From: JAPOQD01 sp964620555
GTDB lineage: Bacteria > Pseudomonadota > Gammaproteobacteria > Pseudomonadales > Halieaceae
Length of the DNA stretch: 32,597 bases
Direction: 5' to 3'
Assembly (NCBI GenBank): GCA_964620555.1
Contig: CAZUGZ010000026.1
Location: forward strand, 1 to 32,597
Below, in pieces: positions 23,817 through 31,461 of the stretch. Both the position numbers and the translations under genes were made by a program. The notes beneath the pieces were generated by a model. That model made no database searches. It saw nothing but the letters and a program-made list of their open reading frames with translations, and was not told the DNA's origin. Numbering within the stretch: the stretch's first letter is position 1; each line of letters starts with the position of its first letter.

Positions 23817-24977
23817 CTAAGCCCGATCCGAACCAAGTATGGTCACTGCCGACACGGCCGTCGGTCCCCCGATATTATGGGCCATGGCGAGTTTTGCGCC
23901 ACCAACCTGGTTGGTGGATTCGCCACGAAGCTGTTCGAATAATTCGACGCATTGGGCGACTCCCGTGGCCCCCGGGGGATGACCTTTGGCTTTTAGACCA
24001 CCACTGGGATTGACCGGAATACGTCCACCGACATAGTGATCGCGATTCTCGCACACCTTGTAGCCCTCGAAGCGCTCAACGAATCCCAGATCTTCATAGG
24101 AGATCAGTTCGACACCGGTAAAGCAGTCGTGCACTTCAGCAACGTCAATATCAGACGGTGCGACGCCCGCCATTTTGTAGGCGGCTTTGGCCGCTTTGAC
24201 AGTGCACCTGAATGTCGTCATATCGCCCTTGTGCTGATGCATCACCCGTTCCATTCCCAGGCCGAACCCTTTCACCCATACGGGATTGTCCGTATATTTT
24301 TCGACCACGTCTTCACTCACGACAAGTAGTGCCGCTGCACCATCAGATTGCGGCGTGCAATCAAGCAAGCCGAAAGGTTCGACAACCATTGGCGCCGATA
24401 TCGCTTGCTCCAGCGTGATTTCATTGCGCAACTGGGCTTTCGGGTTGGTCACCGAATGTTTATGGTTCTTAACCGCGATCATTGCCATATGCTCCCTGGT
24501 GGCCGGGGACTCATGCAGGTAACGCTGTACATGGACTGCAAAGTTCGCCGGCGCAACCAGGCCCAGTGGGTAATCCCAAGCCATGTCTCGAGTCATTCCC
24601 ATCCAGTCCCAGAACGTTGTGCGCGCTGATGTTTCACGAACCTTGTCTGCACCGACAACAAGCCCAACGTCAAGGTATCCTGAGGCTACGCCGTAGATCG
24701 CATTGCGCAGAGTGTCCTGCCCTGTTGCGCAGGCGTTTTCCAGGTGGCTGACAGGTATATCCAGCAGGCCGCAGCTATCTGCCAATATGCCAGAGGCAAA
24801 TCCGTCCGTAGCCTGAATTTCACCAAACCAGGCTGCCTCAATGTCATTCCGGTCCAGCCCTTTGTCGACGCTGGCCTGCATTTCCGAGACCGCCATGGGG
24901 ATGAGATCCTTGATCCCCAGCTGAAAGTGCTCGCCGAAACTCGTCATTCCAGCGCCCACAAGTGCAACTCTCCTCAT
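23817..24977 (-). CDS. SCP-x/lipid-transfer-type thiolase
   Basis: 386 aa, SCP2-thiolase-like family. Catalytic residues appear intact: nucleophilic Cys83 in HLENACATGQD, the His of EVHDCFTGVE, and the GGLKAKGHPPGATG and AMAHNIGG segments near the C-terminus. These enzymes perform thiolytic cleavage or, as in the Ltp2 branch of steroid degradation, retro-aldol removal of short side chains when paired with a DUF35 protein. The upstream gene is just such a partner: its TGA overlaps this ATG, so the two are translationally coupled. Thiolase activity is favoured by the intact Cys, but a retro-aldolase cannot be excluded. Confidence 0.92.
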   Translation of the reverse strand: MRRVALVGAGMTSFGEHFQLGIKDLIPMAVSEMQASVDKGLDRNDIEAAWFGEIQATDGFASGILADSCGLLDIPVSHLENACATGQDTLRNAIYGVASGYLDVGLVVGADKVRETSARTTFWDWMGMTRDMAWDYPLGLVAPANFAVHVQRYLHESPATREHMAMIAVKNHKHSVTNPKAQLRNEITLEQAISAPMVVEPFGLLDCTPQSDGAAALLVVSEDVVEKYTDNPVWVKGFGLGMERVMHQHKGDMTTFRCTVKAAKAAYKMAGVAPSDIDVAEVHDCFTGVELISYEDLGFVERFEGYKVCENRDHYVGGRIPVNPSGGLKAKGHPPGATGVAQCVELFEQLRGESTNQVGGAKLAMAHNIGGPTAVSAVTILGSDRA

Positions 24978-26167
24978 GACGCATGTACCTCATCGGGTTG
25001 GAAAGCGTAACCGTAATCGCTCACGCCTGAGCGTTTCGCGACAATTCTGAGGACAAGAGAACCGGCGTCTCCAATTTTTACAGTTGCTGGCGGCGCGCCA
25101 GTGACCGTCAAGAGCATCCTGACGTCAGTTCCCTCTGTCTCCACTATGGCAAGGCTGTAGGGCGTCGCCAGGCCTGGCACCGGGGTATGGACGGTAGTCG
25201 TCGTATAGACCGCGGCCCGTGTTGGCAGCCTGGTGAGAATGTGTGGTTCTTCGCTGCCGCATTTGAGGCAGTGGTAGCGCGGTGGCATGGCGAGCGTGCC
25301 ACAACTAGGGCATTTCCCGGCTTTGAGCCCGAGTTTCGAGTCGAATGCTCTCTCATAGGCCGTAGCGGCAAATTTGATGTCGGCGGAAGACGATGTTTGT
25401 CGCGGGATCGGCAGGGCAGGTGTCTCGATGCGGCGAACCTCGATCGCATCTGCATCGATACGGGCGACGGTAGCCGATGCATCGTGCCAAGCGCCGACAA
25501 GTCCAGATTGGGAGTTCTCGGCTGCCGCGGCGATTGCCGCAATACCACTGGCAGGCCCACTGATTTTGACCGCTGGAGCCTCAGGGGCACAAAACTGCGC
25601 CGCAGTCCGGCGATCGAGGCCGGCAATTAAAATGACATTTTCTTCCAGGCCGAGCCGCGACAAGCTGGCGCGGGCGCCGCGTTCGCGCAGTAACCTGGGG
25701 TCTTCATCGAGACTTTCTCTGCCGTCATCGGCCCAGGTTCTCAAGGGAAGGCTGCGCTCAATGCGACTTTCACATGTCACCGTGCTGGCATCGATGACTA
25801 GAGCGGCAGCGCCACCGGCCTGGTTGCCTTCATGCGCAGTGATAACCAGCGTACCTGCGGTAGCAGTCGCCACCGCGTCGAGCGCAGCAACGGCGGTCCC
25901 GGCGCGCTCTATCAGCTGAGTATTCGCGGGCAAATCCAGTGCGGCGAGCAATACTGCAGCATCACCGCTGGGTAGTAGCGGTAGTTTGTTGGCGACGAAG
26001 ACGACTGAACTGACAGCAGAGCTGTCGGTGCCTTTTAGGGCCAATCTGCCAGCCTGTACGGCCATGGTGAGAATGTCCTCGTCCGGCCCGTTGACGCGAC
26101 GTTCGCCATCTCCCCATGGAGGACGATAAGTAGAAACTATGACAGAACCCATTTCAGTGTGTCGCAT
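24974..26167 (-). CDS. Thiolase-like domain fused to a DUF35 OB-fold/zinc-ribbon domain
   Basis: 397 aa. Residues 1 to about 250 resemble a thiolase or HMG-CoA-synthase-like half, but the active-site Cys position in the IERAGTAVAAL segment is Gly, so this half should be non-catalytic. From about 270 a DUF35 module follows: the rubredoxin-like zinc ribbon CPSCG...CLKCG (about 285-305) and an OB-fold (AAVYTTTTVHTPVPGLATPYSLAIVE). Such proteins bind acyl-CoA and form complexes with thiolase-like enzymes (compare ChsH2/Ltp2). The ATG at 26167 has a GGGAGG site. It is first in a two-gene operon whose promoter lies in the operator at 26223-26252. Confidence 0.85.
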   Translation of the reverse strand: MRHTEMGSVIVSTYRPPWGDGERRVNGPDEDILTMAVQAGRLALKGTDSSAVSSVVFVANKLPLLPSGDAAVLLAALDLPANTQLIERAGTAVAALDAVATATAGTLVITAHEGNQAGGAAALVIDASTVTCESRIERSLPLRTWADDGRESLDEDPRLLRERGARASLSRLGLEENVILIAGLDRRTAAQFCAPEAPAVKISGPASGIAAIAAAAENSQSGLVGAWHDASATVARIDADAIEVRRIETPALPIPRQTSSSADIKFAATAYERAFDSKLGLKAGKCPSCGTLAMPPRYHCLKCGSEEPHILTRLPTRAAVYTTTTVHTPVPGLATPYSLAIVETEGTDVRMLLTVTGAPPATVKIGDAGSLVLRIVAKRSGVSDYGYAFQPDEVHAS

Positions 26168-26222
26168 GGTTCGATCCTCCCGCAGGCCATTGCGACGGCC
26201 TAATCAATCAATGATCCAGATG

Positions 26223-26252
26223 TATTATACTAACGGAGTCGTTTTAATAATA
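26223..26252. promoter_or_regulatory. Operator A: inverted repeat with AACG-N4-CGTT core
   Basis: A 30-bp imperfect inverted repeat, TATTAT-N3-AACG-N4-CGTT-N3-ATAATA. On the minus strand the left end supplies a perfect TATAAT (26224-26229), 57 bp before the thiolase-like/DUF35 start. The same core recurs in operator B at 26651-26676. The layout is that of a repressor site overlapping a -10 element, as for TetR-type regulators; no regulator gene is in the window. Confidence 0.6.
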
Positions 26253-26323
26253 TGCTTTGGTGAGAGCGCTGCAGATTTTAGTGGCGGTCGTGAGCATCCT
26301 GGTACTGCTGGGTCAGGCCGGAG

Positions 26324-26527
26324 GTGGCATACGAAGCCGAAGTAGCCGGTACAGTGGGTGCTGAGCCTGAGCCGATCCTCGAAGACCTCGCGGACGGTGC
26401 CTACAAACCTCACATCCATGCCATCTATGATTTTGACGAGGTCAAAAGTGCCGTGGAGGAAATGGCCTCCCGACGGGTTATAGGCAAGATTGCACTGGTC
26501 TCACCTCTTGGCAGACAGGCCCTGTGA
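26324..26527 (+). pseudogene. C-terminal remnant of an MDR/quinone-oxidoreductase-type dehydrogenase
   Basis: A 67-codon frame (GTG at 26324, stop 26527) carries the unmistakable last segment of a zinc-binding-dehydrogenase-family protein: a helix ILEDLADGAYKPHIHAIYDF, then DEVKSAVEEMASRRVIGKIALV. The catalytic domain and the rest of the Rossmann domain are missing, and an in-frame stop lies at 26291. The rest of 26168-26697 holds only the two operators; no other gene is visible there. Confidence 0.7.
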
Positions 26528-26650
26528 GTACCAAGTTAGCGGATTAAGCCGGAGCAAGACGATAGCTAAAGAAGCACATATCGTTTGCACTGGGCACGCT
26601 GGGTTCCCTAATAAACAGAGCAGTATTCGTGCTCCGATCAAATATCGGGT

Positions 26651-26676
26651 ATATTGAAACGATATCGTTACAATAT
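26651..26676. promoter_or_regulatory. Operator B: near-perfect 26-bp palindrome
   Basis: ATATTG-A-AACG-ATAT-CGTT-A-CAATAT is symmetric except for one A/A position pair. It carries the same AACG-N4-CGTT core as operator A. It ends 21 bp before the LLM oxidoreductase ATG and overlaps a TATATT that could be the -10. Confidence 0.65.
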
Positions 26677-26697
26677 CCCATCATGAGGCCACTTGCT

Positions 26698-27558
26698 ATG
26701 AAAATTGGAATGAGTTTCTTCCCTGTCCGCCCCGCAATAATCACGCCCATGGCCTGCAAGGCTGACGAGTTGGGCTATGAGTCAATTTGGCTGGGGGAAC
26801 ATCTGTTGTTCCCGAGCAAGATCGAGAGTAAGTATCCATATGATCCCAAGGTTGGAGCTCCGTTGCCGTCAACGCCGTTGTTTGACCCGTTCGTTACGTT
26901 TTCCTTCTTGGCGGCTCGCACCCGGCAGATTCGTTTCGGAACGGGAATATTTATCCTGCCACTTCGCCATCCCGTGCATGTCGCCAAGCATCTGGCGACA
27001 CTAGATGTACTGAGCGAGGGCAGGACAATTCTCGGAACTGGTGCAGGTTGGTTAAGGGAGGAATTCGATGCAGTTGGCATGCCCTGGGAGAAGCGTGGGT
27101 CGCGCATGGAAGAGTGCGTCGAAATTATGCGACAACTCTGGTTGGAGCCCCTGGCTTCTTACCAGGGCCAATTTTATCGGTTCGAGGAGACGGGATTTGA
27201 ACCCAAGCCGGCCCAAGGGCGTGTGCCCATCCTGGTGGGGGGTGAGACGCCAATGGCGCTGAAGCGGGCGGCACGTATTGGCGATGGCTGGTATGGAATG
27301 ATGCATACACCGGAAAGCGCTTCGACTCGGGTCCGGGAACTGGCCGCACTCCGGGAGAGCGAGCGGCCGCTGGAGATTACCGTTCAAAGTAACTCCCTGC
27401 CCTCGCCCGAACGGCTTGCAGAGTTGGGTGAGGCAGGTGTCGACCGCCTGGTGATACCAGCGATATGCTTCTCCCGGGGCCAGAAATCGCTAGAAGCCTC
27501 GCTCGAGGGGCTTGAGTGGTTTGCCAGTGAAGTGATGCAAAAAGTAAGCGAAGGATAG
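26698..27558 (+). CDS. LLM-class flavin- or F420-dependent oxidoreductase
   Basis: 286 aa luciferase-like monooxygenase fold. Motifs: MKIGMSFFPVRP start, ADELGYESIWLGEHLLFP, IRFGTGIFILPLRHPVHVAKHLATLDVLSEGR, LGTGAGWLREEFDAVGM, FKP-like FEPKPAQGRVPILVGG and AARIGDGWYGM. The pattern is close to the Rv2161c-like branch usually annotated F420-dependent; whether this organism makes F420, or the enzyme uses FMNH2, cannot be told. The ATG at 26698 has GAGG eight bases upstream; an ATG at 26683 is the alternative. It is probably controlled by operator B. The convergent alcohol dehydrogenase ends 6 bp downstream. Confidence 0.9.
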   Translation: MKIGMSFFPVRPAIITPMACKADELGYESIWLGEHLLFPSKIESKYPYDPKVGAPLPSTPLFDPFVTFSFLAARTRQIRFGTGIFILPLRHPVHVAKHLATLDVLSEGRTILGTGAGWLREEFDAVGMPWEKRGSRMEECVEIMRQLWLEPLASYQGQFYRFEETGFEPKPAQGRVPILVGGETPMALKRAARIGDGWYGMMHTPESASTRVRELAALRESERPLEITVQSNSLPSPERLAELGEAGVDRLVIPAICFSRGQKSLEASLEGLEWFASEVMQKVSEG

Positions 27559-27564
27559 ATCCGA

Positions 27565-28584
27565 TTATTCCCAGGGATGGACCAGTACTTTGCACTGATC
27601 GCTGGGCCCACGTAGGATCTCTAGAACATCGGGAAGCTGGCCCAGAGAGATTTTATCGGTAACCATATGTCGCGCCTCAGGAGCCCCGGCGGCCAGCACA
27701 TCGACTATATGGGCGAATTCGCCAATGGTGTAGCAGTTGGCGCCCTTTATGTTGATTTCCTTGAACATGATTAAAGACGACTGAACTGCGTCGGGGTCGG
27801 TGCATAGACCCATGCTGACGACTGTGCCATGTGGTTTGACGCAATTCATCGCTTCATTCAGTGCTCCGGGCTTGCCGACACATTCCAGTACGACATCCGG
27901 TAATCCGGCGAACTCTTGCATGGCAAGTTCCACAAGCGATTGTCCTTCCTCCGGTACCAGGAAACTGTCAGCACCCATTGCCACCGCATGGTGTTCCCTG
28001 CGGCGACTGGTCGCAGTAACTGCCAACTTTCCGGCGCCCATACGGTGGGCAAAAAATGCCGTGGACAGGCCAATCGGGCCTGCACCAAGAACCAGCACGT
28101 TGTCGCCAGGAGCGATCGCACCAGTGCGGGCGCCGTGAAGGCCGACAGCGAGGGGCTCGACTATGGCGCCATCGTCATAGGCCAGTCGGTCATCGAGCAG
28201 TACAGAAGTTTGCTCGCCCACCAGGGCGTACTCACTGAATCCGGCGCCGTATTCCCTTCTTTCTGCGCAGTAGAACGGAATGCCTGCCATACATGCCTGG
28301 CATGTGCCGCACCCGGCAAAGGGCTGGGCACAAATCCGGTCACCCACCTTGAACCGACTGACCGCATTGCCCACTTCCGCTACCTCGCCTGCATATTCGT
28401 GCCCCGGGATCGCGCCCTCTGGGAATGTGAACATGGGGCCGTTATCCTGGGACATGTAAATGTCAGTTCCGCAAATACCGCAACTATGAACTTTCAGCAC
28501 GATTTCATCCGGGCCGGGTGAAGGTTCAGGCACGGATTTAATATTCAGCAGTTTTCCGGGTCTGCTAAAAACGGCTGCTTTCAT
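27565..28584 (-). CDS. Zinc-dependent medium-chain alcohol dehydrogenase
   Basis: 339 aa. Both zinc sites are complete. The catalytic ligands lie in GICGTD (Cys38) and GHEYAG (His62, Glu63). The structural zinc has Cys92, Cys95, Cys98 and Cys106 (GCGTCQACMAGIPFYC). The NAD-binding motif VLVLGAGPIGLSTA follows, and PHGTVVSMG and INIKGANCYT lie in the C-terminal lobe. It resembles the threonine/sorbitol/2,3-butanediol dehydrogenase branch; the real substrate is unknown. It diverges from the aldo/keto reductase, with a 20-bp palindrome 27 bp before its ATG. Confidence 0.93.
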   Translation of the reverse strand: MKAAVFSRPGKLLNIKSVPEPSPGPDEIVLKVHSCGICGTDIYMSQDNGPMFTFPEGAIPGHEYAGEVAEVGNAVSRFKVGDRICAQPFAGCGTCQACMAGIPFYCAERREYGAGFSEYALVGEQTSVLLDDRLAYDDGAIVEPLAVGLHGARTGAIAPGDNVLVLGAGPIGLSTAFFAHRMGAGKLAVTATSRRREHHAVAMGADSFLVPEEGQSLVELAMQEFAGLPDVVLECVGKPGALNEAMNCVKPHGTVVSMGLCTDPDAVQSSLIMFKEINIKGANCYTIGEFAHIVDVLAAGAPEARHMVTDKISLGQLPDVLEILRGPSDQCKVLVHPWE

Positions 28585-28610
28585 GGAGACTTCTCGCTGC
28601 TGAGGGGTAT

Positions 28611-28630
28611 ATGTTATAGTACAGTAACAT
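28611..28630. promoter_or_regulatory. 20-bp palindrome between adh and akr
   Basis: ATGTTA-N2-GTAC-N2-TAACAT is a symmetric 20-bp site 27 bp upstream of the zinc alcohol dehydrogenase ATG. On the minus strand it contains TACTAT/TATAAC, usable as a -10, with TTGTAG about 17 bp before TACTAT. Its half-site AGTAACAT recurs at 22850-22857 before the first SDR gene. The sequence differs from operators A and B, so a second regulator is implied. Confidence 0.5.
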
Positions 28631-28806
28631 TATGTCGGCTACAACTCGTCCCGCGGTGGTGTGTAGACAACAGCAGCGCTGGTGACGAATTGACCAACGC
28701 ATCTCTGGCCGGAGTCGGGAGCCGTATCGGGCATGGTGAGTTGGCCTTATCCTCGCCCTTTGGTTGGACCCAATTCAGCTTTAAAAAGACACGGGAAATC
28801 GTTCAA

Positions 28807-29829
28807 ATGCAATATCGACAAATGGGGCATACGGGCCTTCAGGTGAGCGTTGTCAGTCTCGGAACTGCTACGTTGTACAAGTTGGAAAAAAAGGAGCGGG
28901 AGCAGATCTTCGGCCGAGCCTTCGATCTGGGTATCAACTACCTCGATACGGCAGAGGCCTACATGTCTGGATCAGCAGAGGATGCAACGGGAGAAATAAT
29001 CCGTAATCTCCGGATAAAGCGCGAAAAGCTCGTACTGGCGACCAAGTGTTTTAGTTATAGCTGGAGCAACCCAGACGCCGGGCCGAACGAACTTAATACA
29101 CTGAACCGCAAATATATTCGCCATGCGATCGACCGTTCACTCAGGCGGCTGGGCGTAGACTATGTCGACATTTACTATTGCCACCAATTTGACGCGACCA
29201 CCCCAATTTCTGAGACAGTGCATGCGATGAGCAACATTATCGATGAAGGTAAAGTGCTTTACTGGGCAACCTCAAATTGGACTGCGGAACAAATTGGGGA
29301 AGCTTGCAACTTTGCCGACCGCTACGGGTTCCATCGCCCCATTTGCGAACAAGCTGAATACAGTCTTCTTTATCGAAATAACGTCGACAACATACTGCGG
29401 GAGCGTCTGGAATCGTTGGGGGTAGGGATTGCGGCCTGGGGTCCTCTTGCGGGAGGCGTTCTCACGGGTAAGTATGCATCCTCTGCCCTTCCAGAGGATA
29501 GTCGCGCCACAGAAGAGTGGTTAAAAGAAGACGGCACCAGCGGCTTGCTGACAGACGATCGTCGCAACGCAATAGTTCGCAGCTTAATGGAGATTGCGGC
29601 CGACATCAGCACTGATGTCACCCGTCTTTCTCTGGCCTGGTGCCTGCGTAATCCGGTCTGCGCCACGGTAGTCACGGCGGCCAGTAAACTCTCTCAACTT
29701 GAGAATTCGGTTGGTTGCATCGAAACCCTCACAGCTTTTACGCCGCAAATTCTCGATCGCATAGATGCCGCTATAGGTGACTACGACATGTCTTATGTAC
29801 CAAAGCATCGCGCCGAGACAGCTAATTGA
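28807..29829 (+). CDS. Aldo/keto reductase (KCNAB/YghZ-like)
   Basis: 340 aa TIM-barrel NADPH-dependent reductase. The catalytic tetrad is present: Asp47 (YLDTAEAY), Tyr52, Lys80 (VLATKCF) and His126 (YYCHQFD). Other family marks are RQMGHTGLQVSVVSLGT at the start, ATSNWTAEQIGEA, CEQAEYSLLYR, GIAAWGPLAGGVLTGKY and the C-terminal VTAASKLSQLENSVGCIE that binds the cofactor phosphate. The ATG at 28807 was chosen because homology begins there; a TTG frame extends 39 codons further up but has no family match. There is no strong ribosome site. Confidence 0.92.
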   Translation: MQYRQMGHTGLQVSVVSLGTATLYKLEKKEREQIFGRAFDLGINYLDTAEAYMSGSAEDATGEIIRNLRIKREKLVLATKCFSYSWSNPDAGPNELNTLNRKYIRHAIDRSLRRLGVDYVDIYYCHQFDATTPISETVHAMSNIIDEGKVLYWATSNWTAEQIGEACNFADRYGFHRPICEQAEYSLLYRNNVDNILRERLESLGVGIAAWGPLAGGVLTGKYASSALPEDSRATEEWLKEDGTSGLLTDDRRNAIVRSLMEIAADISTDVTRLSLAWCLRNPVCATVVTAASKLSQLENSVGCIETLTAFTPQILDRIDAAIGDYDMSYVPKHRAETAN

Positions 29830-29951
29830 TAAAGATCTCAAGAAACATAAGAGGGTTTTGATCGCGGTCAGGATTGAAGCATTAGATGTTCGATATGCGC
29901 GTGCAGATCACAGTTTTGTAAAGTCAAATCATTTTTTCCACCGTTTTTGTT

Positions 29952-29980
29952 TTGACTAACAAACCGAAAATTATGATACT
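29952..29980 (+). promoter_or_regulatory. Sigma70-like promoter of the PhyH-type gene
   Basis: TTGACT (29952-29957), 17-bp spacer, GATACT (29975-29980), in the A/T-rich 197-bp gap before the dioxygenase gene. An alternative TATGAT lies at 29972 with a 14-bp spacer. Nothing else was found in this gap. Confidence 0.55.
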
Positions 29981-30026
29981 ATAGCGTCGCATTAAAAGCA
30001 GCTCAGATGAATTGGAGGAAACCCTC

Positions 30027-31016
30027 ATGAAAGAGCTATTTGTTTCCAGCAACGAGGAATCGTCGGAAGTCCTTCAATCAAGATTTAACGAAGAGGGTTA
30101 CCTTTTTTTCCGTGACGCTCTCGACCCCGGTGTTATTGAAAATCTTAGGTCTTCCTGGATAGCCTCTCTTGAGTCAGTTCATGCGATAAAAGCTGGCGAT
30201 TCCTCCTGTACAGTTAATCCAGATTCAACATATGCTGATCACCGTATACCGGATCGGAATGCTAAACACTGGCAGGAATTTGCCTCGCACCCTAGCGTTC
30301 AACAATTTCTGCAAAATTTATTCGGAGAGCCTGCCGAATTTGTTCCCGTAGTGGAATACAGAGCACAACCACCCGCATCGGAGAAATCCGCCAGTCGTAC
30401 CATGTTCTGGCATACAGATTATTACTTCAATCCCGGCATTCCTTATCGAACTCTCTGGATACCTCTGTGCGACATTGATCGGGAAATGGGCGGATTGGCA
30501 CTAATTCCAAATCTAAATCAGTGCCCCGCATTGGAAGTAGCCTATCCAAAACCCACCCAATTGACGCCGATGATGGGTATCCCACAAGACCATCCAGCAC
30601 TTAATCTAGACAATACGCTGACAGCGGTTTTTCATCCAACGGATGTTGTTATATTCCACCGACGGACACCGCACACCGGAATCGCAAACTGGTCAGACAA
30701 ACTCCGCCTTTCCATGGATATCCGATTTACACTCAAATCAGAGGACGCACCTCTGATTGGCCCTATCATCAGCGCCGACGCTGACAGCTTGGAAGTAAAG
30801 AACAGTTCAGATGGTCACATAGAATCCGTGACAATCAATGACTTCACCTTAATCAGGGAGAATGCGACACGGGTACCAACACATGCCTACCGGGAGCACT
30901 TTCCCCCCGGTACCGATGTGATCGTCGCACGGCAAGACGGTATCGCTCAGTTGTTAGTTCATGTGCATCCACCGGAAATTGGTGAAATTCCAGAGTTTGT
31001 CGTTGGGGCAAATTAA
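30027..31016 (+). CDS. Phytanoyl-CoA dioxygenase (PhyH)-like Fe(II)/2-oxoglutarate oxygenase
   Basis: 329 aa. The facial triad is visible: His129 and Asp131 in MFWHTDYYF and distal His216 in RTPHTGIANW, followed by the 2-oxoglutarate-binding Arg227 in DKLRLSMDIRF. An N-terminal NEEGYLFFRDALDPGVIENL is typical of PhyH members. The family hydroxylates unactivated C-H bonds in lipids, small molecules and secondary metabolites. The ATG at 30027 has GGAGG eight bases upstream; an in-frame TTG at 30012 is less likely. It has its own promoter and is clearly A/T-richer than the genes around 27 kb. Confidence 0.92.
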   Translation: MKELFVSSNEESSEVLQSRFNEEGYLFFRDALDPGVIENLRSSWIASLESVHAIKAGDSSCTVNPDSTYADHRIPDRNAKHWQEFASHPSVQQFLQNLFGEPAEFVPVVEYRAQPPASEKSASRTMFWHTDYYFNPGIPYRTLWIPLCDIDREMGGLALIPNLNQCPALEVAYPKPTQLTPMMGIPQDHPALNLDNTLTAVFHPTDVVIFHRRTPHTGIANWSDKLRLSMDIRFTLKSEDAPLIGPIISADADSLEVKNSSDGHIESVTINDFTLIRENATRVPTHAYREHFPPGTDVIVARQDGIAQLLVHVHPPEIGEIPEFVVGAN

Positions 31017-31050
31017 ACGTATCAGGGGCTTATCAAAATGACACGAAAGG

Positions 31051-31245
31051 TTGTACAGTTCTACTTTTTTCAAATCGAATATTGGGCCGGAAGATCCGAT
31101 GTTCTTGCCACTGATAGAAGAAGCCGTACCAATGAACGGGTTTGGGAAACAGGAAGAAATTGGTCAGCTTATCTATTTACTTGCGAGTGGTGACGCTCAG
31201 TTTATTAGCGGGCAGGTAATCGCCTTTTCTGAAGCAGGTGCGTAA
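31051..31245 (+). pseudogene. C-terminal remnant of an SDR
   Basis: A TTG-initiated 64-codon frame matches only the last part of a classical SDR: MFLPLIEEAVPMNGFGKQEEIGQLIYLL followed by ASGDAQFISGQVIAF, ending SEAGA. Intact relatives have RFG, FLASD and VDGG; here GFG, LLASG and FSEAG suggest decay. The dinucleotide-binding and catalytic parts are absent, and an in-frame stop lies at 31039. It sits 34 bp after the PhyH-like gene. It may be residue of a deletion that joined it to the hydrolase. Confidence 0.65.
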
Positions 31246-31329
31246 TAGTTTTTCAAACAAAAATGACCTTTTCGAAAAACATTTATATCATCTGTTCCTA
31301 TAAGCTTAATCCTATGAAAGCGACTATGG

Positions 31330-31461
31330 CGCTTGCATATTAATTTGAGAACGCCTCCTTTTACTTCCATTCTTTTCGCTTGCATATTAATTGATCATTA
31401 TTCGGGAGCTCCTCAATCATGCAAGAGAAAAGAATGGAAGTAAAAGGAGGCGTTCTCAAAT
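31330..31461. repeat. Inverted duplication of the hydrolase start plus 16-bp direct repeat
   Basis: Positions 31343-31385 are the reverse complement of 31419-31461, 42 of 43 bases identical (the mismatch is 31378 against 31426). The right arm is the hydrolase start codon and its next 13 codons; 33 nt separate the arms and hold its GGGAG ribosome site (31404-31408). In addition CGCTTGCATATTAATT occurs twice, at 31330-31345 and 31377-31392. In RNA the arms would form a long hairpin with the ribosome site in the loop and the ATG at the base of the stem. Confidence 0.92.

Noticed and set aside
28690..28806. TTG-initiated N-terminal extension of the aldo/keto reductase
   Set aside because: The 39 extra residues have no family match and homology starts exactly at the ATG at 28807.
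31197..31385. 62-codon minus-strand frame starting MQAKRMEVKGG
   Set aside because: Only its first 14 codons match the hydrolase, through the inverted duplication; the rest is unrelated sequence, so it is treated as a rearrangement scar and not a gene.
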